Positions 26,609 through 35,421 of a DNA stretch of 64,000 nt are shown here, one piece after another. Position 1 is the stretch's first letter, and the number at the start of each line of letters is the position of its first letter. The DNA comes from Staphylococcus carnosus. Lineage in GTDB: Bacteria; Bacillota; Bacilli; Staphylococcales; Staphylococcaceae. Under the pieces are notes generated by a model. The model searched no databases and had not been told where the DNA came from. It was given only the letters and a program-made list of their open reading frames with translations. Location of the stretch: positions 62,001 to 126,000 of the forward strand of contig NZ_UHCT01000001.1 in the NCBI RefSeq assembly GCF_900458435.1, in the 5' to 3' direction. Position numbers and translations under genes: made by a program.

Positions 26609-28924
26609 ATGTTGAAATTAAATCAAATGAACGTGAACTTCGGTTCAATTCAAACGAATTTACCTGCTCAAATTCGTTTGAAAATCAGAAATGAGCAGAT
26701 TATCAATATTGAAGCAGCACAGTTAAAAAAAGAAGATGTTTATCTAGGAAAAACTAAAGCCGAAGATGGATTGGTCGCTATTATTGAAAACGATGATTTC
26801 CCATATTATGTGCATATTAAAAAGAATAAGATTTACTGTACACCTTATTTAAATGATAAGACAGAAGGGAGTCTTAATATACAAATAAAGGTTTATCATA
26901 ATCGCTTCAAAGTAGAGCCGACACAGTACAGCTATCAGGTGATAGATACTTATAGTGGTGAAACGATTGAACTTGATCAATCTTTATTCAAAAAAGGGAG
27001 AAAACCTTTTATTGAAGATGAAGCCAACCGTGTTGGCGATCCTGCTATTTTCATTAAGTTTAAATATACTGATTTTACAACATTTTTAGAGTATACAAAT
27101 TCTAAAAAAGACTTCGCATTTAAGACAAATATTCTAGAAGTCCTTACTAATGAACAACTAAGATTTGATTTTAAGAGTGCGAATGAATTAGTTGTTTCTA
27201 AAGGAAAGCATAGACAAATCATTAGACTTAATGATTTGAAAAAGATGAAAGATATTAAATTAAACAATTATTTCTTGAAGTATGCTCAGAAGCCTATTTA
27301 CCTGAAATTAAATAATAAGTTCTATATTATTAGCTATCACAACCAAAAACTCAGCATTAAAACTGATAAAGAAAAAGACCTGCTTTATAAGCACAGTAAT
27401 GTAGAATTTAAAAAATCTGGACGTCATATCATCCTTTCAGGTCAAATTGATTATAATGCACCCGTCCAACCTGATTATTTAATGACAAAAACGGGTGAAG
27501 TTTTAGCAAAAATGAAATGGAGTCATCAAAATCATTTTACTGCTAAAGTAAAAATTAAAGATTTACGTCAATTAAAAGAAATCCATAATACAATCTTTAC
27601 TGCGATTAATGGTAAAAGATTCCACCCGTTATATCAAAGTGAGAAAGCCAATGATCAACGTAAAGTATTGCTAACATTCAATACTAAAGGACATGCGATT
27701 GTGTTAAGACGTAATGCAGCAAACAATTTAACCTTTGGTAATTTACCGAAACTTAAAATCTATAATCCATGGCATAAATTCAAAATAGAACTAGCTTATA
27801 AAATAGCATCTATTTATAAAATGATGAGTCGTGGACGTAATGTAAATGTATATTTTGAAAAAGAAGCTTCTAAAGCAGTAGAATCAGGCAAATGTGTCTT
27901 TGAAGCTGCTGCGGGCAATAAAAAGTTCAAATCTAAAAATGTATTTATCTTAGATAAATCTTCTCCTCAATATAAAGATATGAAGAAAAAATGGGGAGAA
28001 AAGGTGGTAGAACGTTTCAGTTTCCGTAACTACTTATATGTTTTTGTTTCAAATTATTTTGTTGCGAGTGAATTAAGTAACCATATCATCAATACAAGAT
28101 TATTTAATGATAAATTGAACAAGAAAATTAAAGCAACACCGCTTTACTTCTTGCAACACGGCATTGTGTTTTTAAAACCTAGAGATAATTCGAATAATGT
28201 TGGATTTCATAAACAGAATATGACGAATAATATTGTGAAGTCCGTAGTAAGCTCTGAACTTGAAGCGAGATTGTTCAATGAAATGGACTATAATGATTTC
28301 GAATTGATGATTACTGGTTTGCCGAAATTTGATAATGAACACTTAATTGAAGGTGCAGATAAAATTACTTACATGCCGACATGGCGACCTTGGGAAGAAG
28401 CGGAAGTATTCAATGGTCATATAGAAGAGACTACTTATTATCAATCTATTATGGAAGTAATTGAAGCATTTGAAAAAGCAGGCTTATTAAGCCGTTTACA
28501 AATAGCAGCTCATAATAAATTCTCTCAATATGCTAAAAATCACTTTAATAAATATAATGATATTTTCGTAGAAGATCCTACAGATACTTTGAAAAACTCT
28601 GTTATCTATATCACAGATATTTCTTCCATTATCTTTGATGCGATTAATCACGGTGCTTTCCCGATTTTTTATTGGAAAGAATTTGAAGATATTATTGCTA
28701 AACATGGAGGTACAACACCAGCAAACCGTGAAAACATACCAGGTGTTGTCGCAGATGATGAAAATGAATTAGTAGAAGCAGTAAAATCAGCAATCAACAA
28801 TGACTTTAAACTGCCGCCGAAAGTATTAGAAAATTATCGTCGAATTAATGAATTCCATGATAACCAAAACACACAACGTGTGATTGATGAATTGGTAAAT
28901 GACGGTGTACTCCAAAGAAAATAG
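26609..28924 (+). CDS. CDP-glycerol glycerophosphotransferase-like protein 2 (divergent)
   Basis: This 771-residue protein has the same plan as its upstream neighbour: a long N-terminal region and a C-terminal domain with LYFLQHGIVFLKPRD, MITGLPKFDNE, TYMPTWRPWEEAE and YITDISSIIFDAINHGAFPIFYW. The catalytic region is changed relative to protein 1: the Y-P-H-Y-R segment reads AAHNKFSQY and the TDYS motif reads TDISS. The His residues are kept. It may use a different polyol phosphate or have a different acceptor. The ATG follows TGGAGTGGAG. It ends at a strong terminator. Confidence 0.78.
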   Translation: MLKLNQMNVNFGSIQTNLPAQIRLKIRNEQIINIEAAQLKKEDVYLGKTKAEDGLVAIIENDDFPYYVHIKKNKIYCTPYLNDKTEGSLNIQIKVYHNRFKVEPTQYSYQVIDTYSGETIELDQSLFKKGRKPFIEDEANRVGDPAIFIKFKYTDFTTFLEYTNSKKDFAFKTNILEVLTNEQLRFDFKSANELVVSKGKHRQIIRLNDLKKMKDIKLNNYFLKYAQKPIYLKLNNKFYIISYHNQKLSIKTDKEKDLLYKHSNVEFKKSGRHIILSGQIDYNAPVQPDYLMTKTGEVLAKMKWSHQNHFTAKVKIKDLRQLKEIHNTIFTAINGKRFHPLYQSEKANDQRKVLLTFNTKGHAIVLRRNAANNLTFGNLPKLKIYNPWHKFKIELAYKIASIYKMMSRGRNVNVYFEKEASKAVESGKCVFEAAAGNKKFKSKNVFILDKSSPQYKDMKKKWGEKVVERFSFRNYLYVFVSNYFVASELSNHIINTRLFNDKLNKKIKATPLYFLQHGIVFLKPRDNSNNVGFHKQNMTNNIVKSVVSSELEARLFNEMDYNDFELMITGLPKFDNEHLIEGADKITYMPTWRPWEEAEVFNGHIEETTYYQSIMEVIEAFEKAGLLSRLQIAAHNKFSQYAKNHFNKYNDIFVEDPTDTLKNSVIYITDISSIIFDAINHGAFPIFYWKEFEDIIAKHGGTTPANRENIPGVVADDENELVEAVKSAINNDFKLPPKVLENYRRINEFHDNQNTQRVIDELVNDGVLQRK

Positions 28925-28931
28925 AAACAAA

Positions 28932-28976
28932 AAAATGACTGGAATGCTTTAATAATAAGGCATCCAGTCATTTTAT
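28932..28976 (+). terminator. Terminator after the second TagF-like gene
   Basis: AATGACTGGAATGC pairs with GCATCCAGTCATT (one bulge), followed by TTATTTG. Confidence 0.85.
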
Positions 28977-29037
28977 TTGTTGAACAGGGTAAATAAATTT
29001 AACATTAAATTAAATAGAGACTAATGGAGGAGAAACG

Positions 29038-31293
29038 ATGAACTACATTAATATAAAAGACGCTTCGCAGAATAACTTAAAGCACATTGATATAGACATA
29101 CCTAAACATTTGATTACAGTGTTTACAGGACGTTCTGGTTCAGGTAAATCTTCTTTAGTGTTTAATACCGTTGCGGCTGAATCCGAACGTCTTTTAAATG
29201 AAAGCTATTCTAGCTATATTCAGTTTCATTTAAATCAGCAACCTAAACCTAAGGTAGGAGAGATTAAAAATTTACCGGTTGCTATGACAATCAGTCAAAA
29301 GCGATTTAACGGGAATTCTCGTTCTACAGTAGGGACAGCTTCTGATATCTATGCTGCTGTCAGATTACTATGGTCAAGAATCGGTGAGCCTTTTGTCGGC
29401 TATTCGGATGTCTTTTCATTTAACAGTCCGAATGGGATGTGTGAGACATGTGAAGGACTAGGCTATATTGAAGATATCAATTTAGACGAACTGCTGGATT
29501 GGGACAAATCATTAAACGAAGGCGCAATAGATTTCCCTTCATTTGGGCCTGATAAAGAGCGCGGTAAAGCATATAGAGATAGCGGCTTGTTCGATAATGA
29601 TAAAAAATTAAAAGATTATTCCAAAGAGGAACTAGATTTATTCTTATATCAAGAGCCGATGAAGTTGAAAAATCCTCCGGAAGAATGGCGTAAATCAGCA
29701 AAATATGTAGGATTAATACCAAGATTCAGCAGAATATTCTTAGGGGATAAAGAATTCAACAAAAAACGTTATGCTAAACACCTTAAACACGTGGTGACTA
29801 ATAAGGTTTGTCCGACTTGTCATGGCCAACGGTTAAGTCAAAAAGTATTGAGTTGTAAAATCAATGGCAAGAATATCTCTGATTTTACGCAAATGACAAT
29901 TAAAGAAAATTTGGAATTTCTAGATCAATTAGAGAATCCGACTGCTCAATATATTATTGGACCACTACGTGAACAGTTAGAAGCATTGGATTATATTGGT
30001 TTAAGCTATTTGACGTTGAATCGTGTCACAACAACACTTTCAGGCGGGGAAGCACAACGTCTTAAATTGATACGTCATTTGAACAGCCCATTATCTGATT
30101 TGGTTTATATTATTGATGAGCCGAGTGTCGGTCTGCATCCTGAAGATATTTCGAAAATAGATGAAATCCTTCAGTCTTTAAAAGAAAAAGGGAATACGGT
30201 ATTGATTGTAGAACATGACCCAGATGTGATTAAAGATGGAGACCACATTATCGACATGGGTCCAGGTTCGGGTAAAGATGGCGGCAAAATTACTTTTCAA
30301 GGCACATATCAAGAATTACTAGAATCTGATACTTCTACTGGTAAAGCGCTGCGCCAAAAACATCATTTGAAAGACAAAGTGCGCCAACCTGATGGTTTTT
30401 ATCATATTGGACCGGTTACACAGAATAATTTAGAAGAAGTTTCGGCAGATATCCCTAAAGAAGTCTTAACTGTCATCACAGGTGTTGCAGGTTCCGGTAA
30501 AAGTACATTAATCAAAGCAGGTTTTGAAGATGAAGATAATGTGATTATTATGGACCAAAAAGCAATACAAGGTTCAAGTCGTTCTAACTTGTTAACTTAT
30601 TTAGATGTATTTGATAGTGTGAGAAACTTTTTCCATAAACAGACTGGATTAAGCAAAGCCATGTTTAGTTACAATTCAAAAGGGGCTTGTCCGAATTGCG
30701 GAGGTAAAGGTTATATCAAGACAGAGCTTGCCTTTATGGGAGACTTTTCTCAAACATGCGAAGTTTGTCATGGTAAACGTTATAGACCTGAAGTATTAGA
30801 AGCGACTGTTGACGGTTATTCAATCGCGGATGTGCTTGATTTAACGGTTGATGAAGGTATTGAATTCTTTGATGAGCAAAGTGATGTTAAGTCTAAATTG
30901 GAAGCATTAAGTAAAACTGGATTAACGTATATGACGCTTGGACAACCATTATCTACATTATCCGGCGGAGAGATGCAGCGTGTGAAATTAGCACAGCATT
31001 TAGATGAACAAGTGCAAGATAGTGTGTTTATCTTTGATGAACCTACAACAGGTTTGCATGAAGCGGATATTCCGGTATTGATGAAGTGTTTTGATGATTT
31101 GATGAGTCGCAATAATACGGTCATCTTAATTGAACACAATTTATCTATTATGTGTGAAGCGGATTGGATTATAGATGTAGGTCCAGGTCCTGGACTAGAT
31201 GGCGGGAAAGTCTTGTTTAGCGGAACTCCTAAAGACTTCATTAAGGAAGAAGATACATTGACTTCAAAACATTTGAAAAGATATATACAATAA
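29038..31293 (+). CDS. Class II UvrA-like ABC ATPase (UvrA2)
   Basis: This 751-residue protein has two UvrA-type ATPase halves. Walker A motifs are GRSGSGKSSL and GVAGSGKSTL, signatures are TLSGGEAQRLKL and TLSGGEMQRVKL, and Walker B motifs are IIDEPSVGLHPED and FDEPTTGLHEAD. Zinc-binding cysteine pairs occur in CETCEGLGY, CPTCHGQRL and CPNCGGKGY...CEVCHGKRY. At 751 residues it is about 190 shorter than housekeeping UvrA, in the range of class II proteins that lack the UvrB-binding region. Such proteins are linked to tolerance of DNA-binding drugs. It is monocistronic. Confidence 0.88.
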   Translation: MNYINIKDASQNNLKHIDIDIPKHLITVFTGRSGSGKSSLVFNTVAAESERLLNESYSSYIQFHLNQQPKPKVGEIKNLPVAMTISQKRFNGNSRSTVGTASDIYAAVRLLWSRIGEPFVGYSDVFSFNSPNGMCETCEGLGYIEDINLDELLDWDKSLNEGAIDFPSFGPDKERGKAYRDSGLFDNDKKLKDYSKEELDLFLYQEPMKLKNPPEEWRKSAKYVGLIPRFSRIFLGDKEFNKKRYAKHLKHVVTNKVCPTCHGQRLSQKVLSCKINGKNISDFTQMTIKENLEFLDQLENPTAQYIIGPLREQLEALDYIGLSYLTLNRVTTTLSGGEAQRLKLIRHLNSPLSDLVYIIDEPSVGLHPEDISKIDEILQSLKEKGNTVLIVEHDPDVIKDGDHIIDMGPGSGKDGGKITFQGTYQELLESDTSTGKALRQKHHLKDKVRQPDGFYHIGPVTQNNLEEVSADIPKEVLTVITGVAGSGKSTLIKAGFEDEDNVIIMDQKAIQGSSRSNLLTYLDVFDSVRNFFHKQTGLSKAMFSYNSKGACPNCGGKGYIKTELAFMGDFSQTCEVCHGKRYRPEVLEATVDGYSIADVLDLTVDEGIEFFDEQSDVKSKLEALSKTGLTYMTLGQPLSTLSGGEMQRVKLAQHLDEQVQDSVFIFDEPTTGLHEADIPVLMKCFDDLMSRNNTVILIEHNLSIMCEADWIIDVGPGPGLDGGKVLFSGTPKDFIKEEDTLTSKHLKRYIQ

Positions 31294-31297
31294 AGCG

Positions 31298-31337
31298 AAA
31301 CGCTGAATGGATGAATTTCCCATTCAGCGTTTTTGTT
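31298..31337. terminator. Bidirectional terminator after the UvrA2 gene
   Basis: AAACGCTGAATGG pairs with CCATTCAGCGTTT, with a T run on the plus strand and A-rich flank on the other. It serves the UvrA2 gene and the convergent LysE gene. Confidence 0.85.
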
Positions 31338-31958
31338 TTACTGTTTGAAGTTTAAAATACTAACTGCTAAACCGATAAGGATTACACCTACAATGTAATC
31401 GAAGACAGTTCTGAAAACAGGTTGATTAAATAATTTTTTAATGTGAGTAAACATAAAACTGCACAATGCAAACCATAAGAAAACAATACATATAAATAAA
31501 GAAGATAAAGCAATGATCTTAAGTGATCCTTCGTCTCTGCTTACAAATTGAGGAAGAATAGAAATATAAAAAAGGATTGCTTTAGGGTTAAGTATAGTGC
31601 TCATAAACCCTTGTCTGTAAGACTTGAATAAACTGATGTTTCTAATTTGGTAATCTTCAGCAGCAATCGGAGCAGGTTTGCGCGCATTCAAAATAGTTTT
31701 TAAGCCTAAATAAGCAATGTACAAAGCACCTAAAAATTTAATAGCGGTAAATACGTAATAGGAACTTGTTAAAATGAAAATCAAACCTAGTGCCGCAATC
31801 GAAGAATAAACCACATGACCACTGGATATTCCAAGTGCAGCCATGACACCATTCTTAGTACTTCCTTTCATTGTATTGTTTGCGACAATGAAAAAGTCAG
31901 GACCAGGAATAATAATAATTAATAAAGAGACGAGTAAATAACTGATGATATTATCCAA
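31338..31958 (-). CDS. LysE/RhtB family amino acid exporter
   Basis: This 206-residue protein has six hydrophobic segments and the LysE family motif IIPGPDFFIVANNTMKGSTKNGVMAALGISSGHVVYS near the N terminus, with NPKAILFYISILPQFV in the middle. It exports amino acids or related compounds through the membrane. The only start near the N terminus is TTG at 31958, nine bases after AAAGGAG. Confidence 0.88.
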   Translation of the reverse strand: MDNIISYLLVSLLIIIIPGPDFFIVANNTMKGSTKNGVMAALGISSGHVVYSSIAALGLIFILTSSYYVFTAIKFLGALYIAYLGLKTILNARKPAPIAAEDYQIRNISLFKSYRQGFMSTILNPKAILFYISILPQFVSRDEGSLKIIALSSLFICIVFLWFALCSFMFTHIKKLFNQPVFRTVFDYIVGVILIGLAVSILNFKQ

Positions 31959-32199
31959 AACCTGACACTCCTTTGCTCAATTGAAATACTAAATAATTTT
32001 AAAGTTATTATTTGTGAGTAGATAATTAATTTAGTTTAGCACTTTTGATATTTTCTGTATATAGGTATAAGGTTTATAAAGATAAATGAGGATTATATGG
32101 AAAATAGGGTATGATAAAGCGAGGCAATATTATTCAATAATTAGTAAATATAGATAACAGCTGATAGTGAAAATTCAAGGAATTAAGGGAGCTAACATC

Positions 32200-32787
32200 A
32201 TGACAAAAACTTTGTATTTAATCCGACATGGCCAGACACTATTCAACCAAAAGAAACAAATACAAGGAGCATCAGATTCACCTTTAACAGAATTAGGAAA
32301 ATCACAAGCAGAAAAAACAAAACGTTATTTGGATCACTTGAAATTGAGTAATTATGAATTATTTTCTTCAACACAAGAACGTGCTTCAGATACATTAGAA
32401 ATTCTATTTCCAAATGAAGCATATACGAGAGTAAAAGGCATTAAAGAATGGCATTTTGGCATGTTTGAAGGAGAATCAGAACTGCTTAACCCACCTCGTG
32501 AAAAGGGTGTGGCTTTATTTGGAAAGTTTTTTGCGGATTATGGTGGCGAAACGGCAGAAGAAGTTCAAGCTAGATCAACAGACGCTTTGACTAATATGCT
32601 GAAGCATTCAGATAATCAAAACGTTATTGCTGTTAGTCATGGCGGTATTCTATTTATGTTTGCATTGAAATGGTTGCCGATTGAAGAGGTTAAAAAAATT
32701 AATTTTGGCAATTGCTGTATCTTAAAGTTTGAATATGAAGCTGACGAGTTTAGGTTTATAGAAAGTATCAATCCTATAGTAAATTAA
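32200..32787 (+). CDS. Histidine phosphatase (phosphoglycerate mutase-like)
   Basis: This 195-residue protein has the catalytic YLIRHGQTLFNQKKQIQG motif at its start and the second histidine in IAVSHGGILFMF. These enzymes use a phosphohistidine to hydrolyse phosphate esters. The ATG at 32200 follows AAGGGAGC; an in-frame GTG 11 codons upstream has no such site. The specific substrate is unknown. Confidence 0.85.
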   Translation: MTKTLYLIRHGQTLFNQKKQIQGASDSPLTELGKSQAEKTKRYLDHLKLSNYELFSSTQERASDTLEILFPNEAYTRVKGIKEWHFGMFEGESELLNPPREKGVALFGKFFADYGGETAEEVQARSTDALTNMLKHSDNQNVIAVSHGGILFMFALKWLPIEEVKKINFGNCCILKFEYEADEFRFIESINPIVN

Positions 32788-32795
32788 ACAAAAAT

Positions 32796-32837
32796 AAGGC
32801 TAGGTAACTCCTCATTGGAATTACCTAGCCTTTTACA
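32796..32837 (+). terminator. Terminator after the histidine phosphatase gene
   Basis: AAGGCTAGGTAA pairs with TTACCTAGCCTT, followed by TTAC. Confidence 0.8.
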
Positions 32838-32871
32838 ATATGGTTTTGCTATTCATCTATATTTTTAGTTA

Positions 32872-33117
32872 TTATTCAGGTTTTAAATCTAAAGTACCCA
32901 TTTCTTCGCGTAGGTTGTAAATTTTATCTGGTGTTACGTCTTCACCAAGTGGGTCTACAACTTTCAATGTTGAGAATGTGCTTACAACTTGTCCGCGAAT
33001 CATTTTAAGGTATTCTTGTCTCAATTCATGTTGTTCTTGTTTTTCAGATGTGCTAAGTACCATTTCTTTTTCTTTATTTGCAAGTTCATTAATTCTATCT
33101 AATAATTTCATAATCAA
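32872..33117 (-). CDS. DUF896 (YnzC-like) small protein
   Basis: This 81-residue protein matches the DUF896/UPF0291 pattern: LDRINELANKEKEMVLS, QEYLKMIRGQ, then VVDPLGEDVTPDKI. Members are small helical cytoplasmic proteins, one of them linked to the SOS operon in Bacillus. The start is TTG at 33117, six bases after AAGGAGG; an ATG two codons later would be 12 bases away. It overlaps the end of the upstream monooxygenase gene by 23 bases, so the pair is probably one transcript. Confidence 0.8.
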   Translation of the reverse strand: MIMKLLDRINELANKEKEMVLSTSEKQEQHELRQEYLKMIRGQVVSTFSTLKVVDPLGEDVTPDKIYNLREEMGTLDLKPE

Positions 33118-34069
33118 TTTGTTCCTCCTTAGTTATGTTTGGTGGGAAATGTGGAATCACATAATCACCCAATTCTTTCATTAAATCTTGGTACGTTCTT
33201 TCGTGCGTTAATAAGTGCAACATAATATGGTTTGTACCAATTCGTTCATAAGACTTTAATACATTAATCAATGTATTTCTGCCTAATCTATAGCCGCCCT
33301 TAACGGGTTTGATTTTTTCATTCGGATCTTTTGATAAGTCAATAACAAGCGGATGCATAAAAGGTTTGAATTCATCGTTGTCGTGCCACTCTTGTAACAG
33401 TGCTTTTTGTTGTTGGAAACCTTGTGGATAAAACATCCAGCCATCCATATTCTCTTTAATCCATTTCATGTCTTGTTTAGCATATCCTGTCGCAAAAAGC
33501 GGGATATGGTTGTTTTTTGGTAATATCTGCAGACCAGAATCCTCGTATAACTCAAAGATAGAGTTAGAAATTTGAGGTGAGTGGTCTTGCCATAGTGCTT
33601 TCAATGAATCAACGGTTTCTCTGAATCGTAAAGATAACGTCTCAGGTTCGACTTTGAATGCTGGAAACTCAAATTTACGGTCTCCAGTCGCAAGCCCCAT
33701 TAATAATCGCTCTCCCGATATCAAGTCTAGAGTCGCAGCTGCTTTAGCTGTATGAATTGGATGACGTAATGTCGCAACAATACTAGATGTTCCGAGAGCA
33801 ATTTTACTAGTTTGAGCACTGAGGTAAGTTAAAAATACAAACGGATCGTAGTTTGTCGTTACATTACCTAAATGAGGACTATAAAGCGGGTTGTCCCGTA
33901 CAAATAGGCTCGTAAATCCAAGTTCTTCAGCATACTGCGCCAATTGTGCTTGTTGTTCAAACGACAATGCGATATTTTCAGAGTTGTCAAAAGGAATGGT
34001 TAAACCTAAAGTTAAATGATCCTTTTGAAAAGTCCGTTTGAAACCATTGTGTTGATTGATTGTTGTCAC
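33095..34069 (-). CDS. Luciferase-like flavin-dependent monooxygenase
   Basis: This 324-residue protein is a bacterial-luciferase-fold LLM flavoprotein. It has LTLGLTIPFDN at the N terminus, ALGTSSIVATLRHPIHTAKAAATLDLISGERLLMGLATGDR and GYAKQDMKWIKENMDGW. It uses reduced flavin to oxidise an unknown organic compound. The start is GTG at 34069 with AGGAGGGA upstream. A 35-base inverted repeat lies just upstream and may be an operator. Confidence 0.85.
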   Translation of the reverse strand: MTTINQHNGFKRTFQKDHLTLGLTIPFDNSENIALSFEQQAQLAQYAEELGFTSLFVRDNPLYSPHLGNVTTNYDPFVFLTYLSAQTSKIALGTSSIVATLRHPIHTAKAAATLDLISGERLLMGLATGDRKFEFPAFKVEPETLSLRFRETVDSLKALWQDHSPQISNSIFELYEDSGLQILPKNNHIPLFATGYAKQDMKWIKENMDGWMFYPQGFQQQKALLQEWHDNDEFKPFMHPLVIDLSKDPNEKIKPVKGGYRLGRNTLINVLKSYERIGTNHIMLHLLTHERTYQDLMKELGDYVIPHFPPNITKEEQIDYEIIR

Positions 34070-34094
34070 GTCTATCCCTCCTAACTTGAATGAT

Positions 34095-34129
34095 TAGACA
34101 ATTTTTGATTGCATTAATCAAGTTGTCTA
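34095..34129. repeat. Inverted repeat upstream of the monooxygenase, possible operator
   Basis: TAGACAATTTTTGATT is followed by a short spacer and AATCAAGTTGTCTA, so TAGACAA and TTGATT each appear inverted. The element lies 26 bases upstream of the GTG start of the monooxygenase gene, where a repressor could act. The regulator is not identified. Confidence 0.55.
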
Positions 34130-34367
34130 CAAGTATTCTATAGCGTTTATGTAACTAACGCAAACCTTGTGCTCACGCGGTTTATCGTTTTAGTCAAAAA
34201 AGGTCAAAAACGTTGATATGACGCGGTTTTAAATAAAAAAACAAATATAAATGAAGCGATTTTTTCACACCTCACTATAAAAAAATAAGTATTATACCTC
34301 GATTGTTCACTGAAATAATTTTAGAAAAAATAATAAGTCTTAAGCAGATGATTTTCCTTCAACTATG

Positions 34368-34392
34368 GTTTAAGTGTTAGAGTTACGTGTAT
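34368..34392 (+). promoter_or_regulatory. Sigma-B-like promoter of the DJ-1/PfpI gene
   Basis: GTTTAA, a 13-base spacer and GTGTAT match the staphylococcal sigma-B consensus (GTTTAA-N12-15-GGGWAW) with one mismatch. It lies 26 bases before the start of a stress-type gene. Confidence 0.65.
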
Positions 34393-34417
34393 AAATAACT
34401 GGAGAGGTGAAGCTGAA

Positions 34418-35101
34418 ATGAAAAAAATTCTAGTAGCAGTCACAAATGTATCGAAATATCCAGATTTAGAACGTCCAACAGGTGCATGGTTAGGAGAAGT
34501 CGTACACTTTGCAGATGAATTCTATAAAGCAGGTTATGAAATCGATTATGTAAGTCCAGAAGGTGGATTTGTACCTATTGATCCTGCAAGCTTGCAAGAA
34601 GACTTTATGACTGATGTAGATTGGAAATATTATACAGATCATAAATTCATGACAAAATTGAATCAATCATATAAACCTGAAGAATTGAACGCTGACGATT
34701 ATGAAGTGATTTATTATGCAGGTGGCCACGGTGTAATGTGGGACTTTGCGAAAGATAAAGGTTTAATAGACTTAGCAGAAAAAATCTATTCTGATAATGG
34801 TTATGTGACAGGTGTATGCCACGGGCCAGCAGGTTTATTGAATATTAAAAACGAAGGACAGAACTTAATTAAAGGTAAAAAAGTTGCTGGTTTTTCTAAC
34901 AGTGAAGAATCACAAATGGGTGTTGGAGACAACTTGCCATATCTTTTAGAGGATGCTTTAAAAGATAAAGGCGGAGAATATGAAAAAGGTGACGACTGGA
35001 CATCATTCGTAGTCGCAGATGGTCGCTTGATTACAGGACAAAATCCGCAATCAGCACAACAAGTTGCTTTAGATACACTGAAAGCACTTGGTCATAAATA
35101 A
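34418..35101 (+). CDS. DJ-1/PfpI (Hsp31-like) class I glutamine amidotransferase-like protein
   Basis: This 227-residue protein has the DJ-1/PfpI core YYAGGHGVMWDF, with the conserved acidic residue upstream, and the nucleophile elbow GVCHGPAGLLN bearing the reactive cysteine. The Hsp31 branch has glyoxalase III or deglycase-type activity and protects against carbonyl stress. A sigma-B-like promoter directly upstream fits a stress role. GAGAGGTGAAG precedes the ATG. Confidence 0.87.
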   Translation: MKKILVAVTNVSKYPDLERPTGAWLGEVVHFADEFYKAGYEIDYVSPEGGFVPIDPASLQEDFMTDVDWKYYTDHKFMTKLNQSYKPEELNADDYEVIYYAGGHGVMWDFAKDKGLIDLAEKIYSDNGYVTGVCHGPAGLLNIKNEGQNLIKGKKVAGFSNSEESQMGVGDNLPYLLEDALKDKGGEYEKGDDWTSFVVADGRLITGQNPQSAQQVALDTLKALGHK

Positions 35102-35112
35102 ATTGTGTTAAG

Positions 35113-35163
35113 TCAAAGGTTGAAACTAATCTCAATATGAGATTTGGTTTCAACCTTTTTTAA
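35113..35163 (+). terminator. Terminator after the DJ-1/PfpI gene
   Basis: AAAGGTTGAAAC pairs with GTTTCAACCTTT and an inner AATCTCA / TGAGATT pair, followed by TTT. Confidence 0.9.
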
Positions 35164-35421
35164 TATTTAACGTACTTTTAATTCGATTTTATAACGATAC
35201 ATATAAAGAGCTTGAAATTGATGAGAGCCATCAGTATTGATTCATTTTAGATTGGACAAATTCAGAGAATATTATACATCTTATCTTTATATGCAAATTC
35301 GATATTATTAACAAATAACTTAAACACATTTAATTTAGTATTAATACACGTTAATTAGAATAAGAATATCTTATGTTAAATGAGGTATAACTTAAGAAAT
35401 CATAAAATGAGGTGTATTAAT
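35164..35421. other. AT-rich upstream region of the lipase gene
   Basis: About 260 bases with no coding signal precede the lipase gene. The last 100 bases are very AT-rich and likely contain the promoter, but I cannot assign -35/-10 boxes with confidence. Confidence 0.5.

Larger units (their letters stand above)
34070..34417. other. Divergent intergenic region with repeats and promoters
   Basis: This 348-base gap has no coding signal. It holds an inverted repeat near 34095, two copies of ACGCGGTTT (34175-34183 and 34221-34229) and a sigma-B-like promoter near 34368. Confidence 0.7.

Noticed and set aside
34130..34360. CRISPR or tandem-repeat array in the divergent gap
   Set aside because: Only two short repeats with unequal surroundings are present; there is no regular repeat-spacer pattern.
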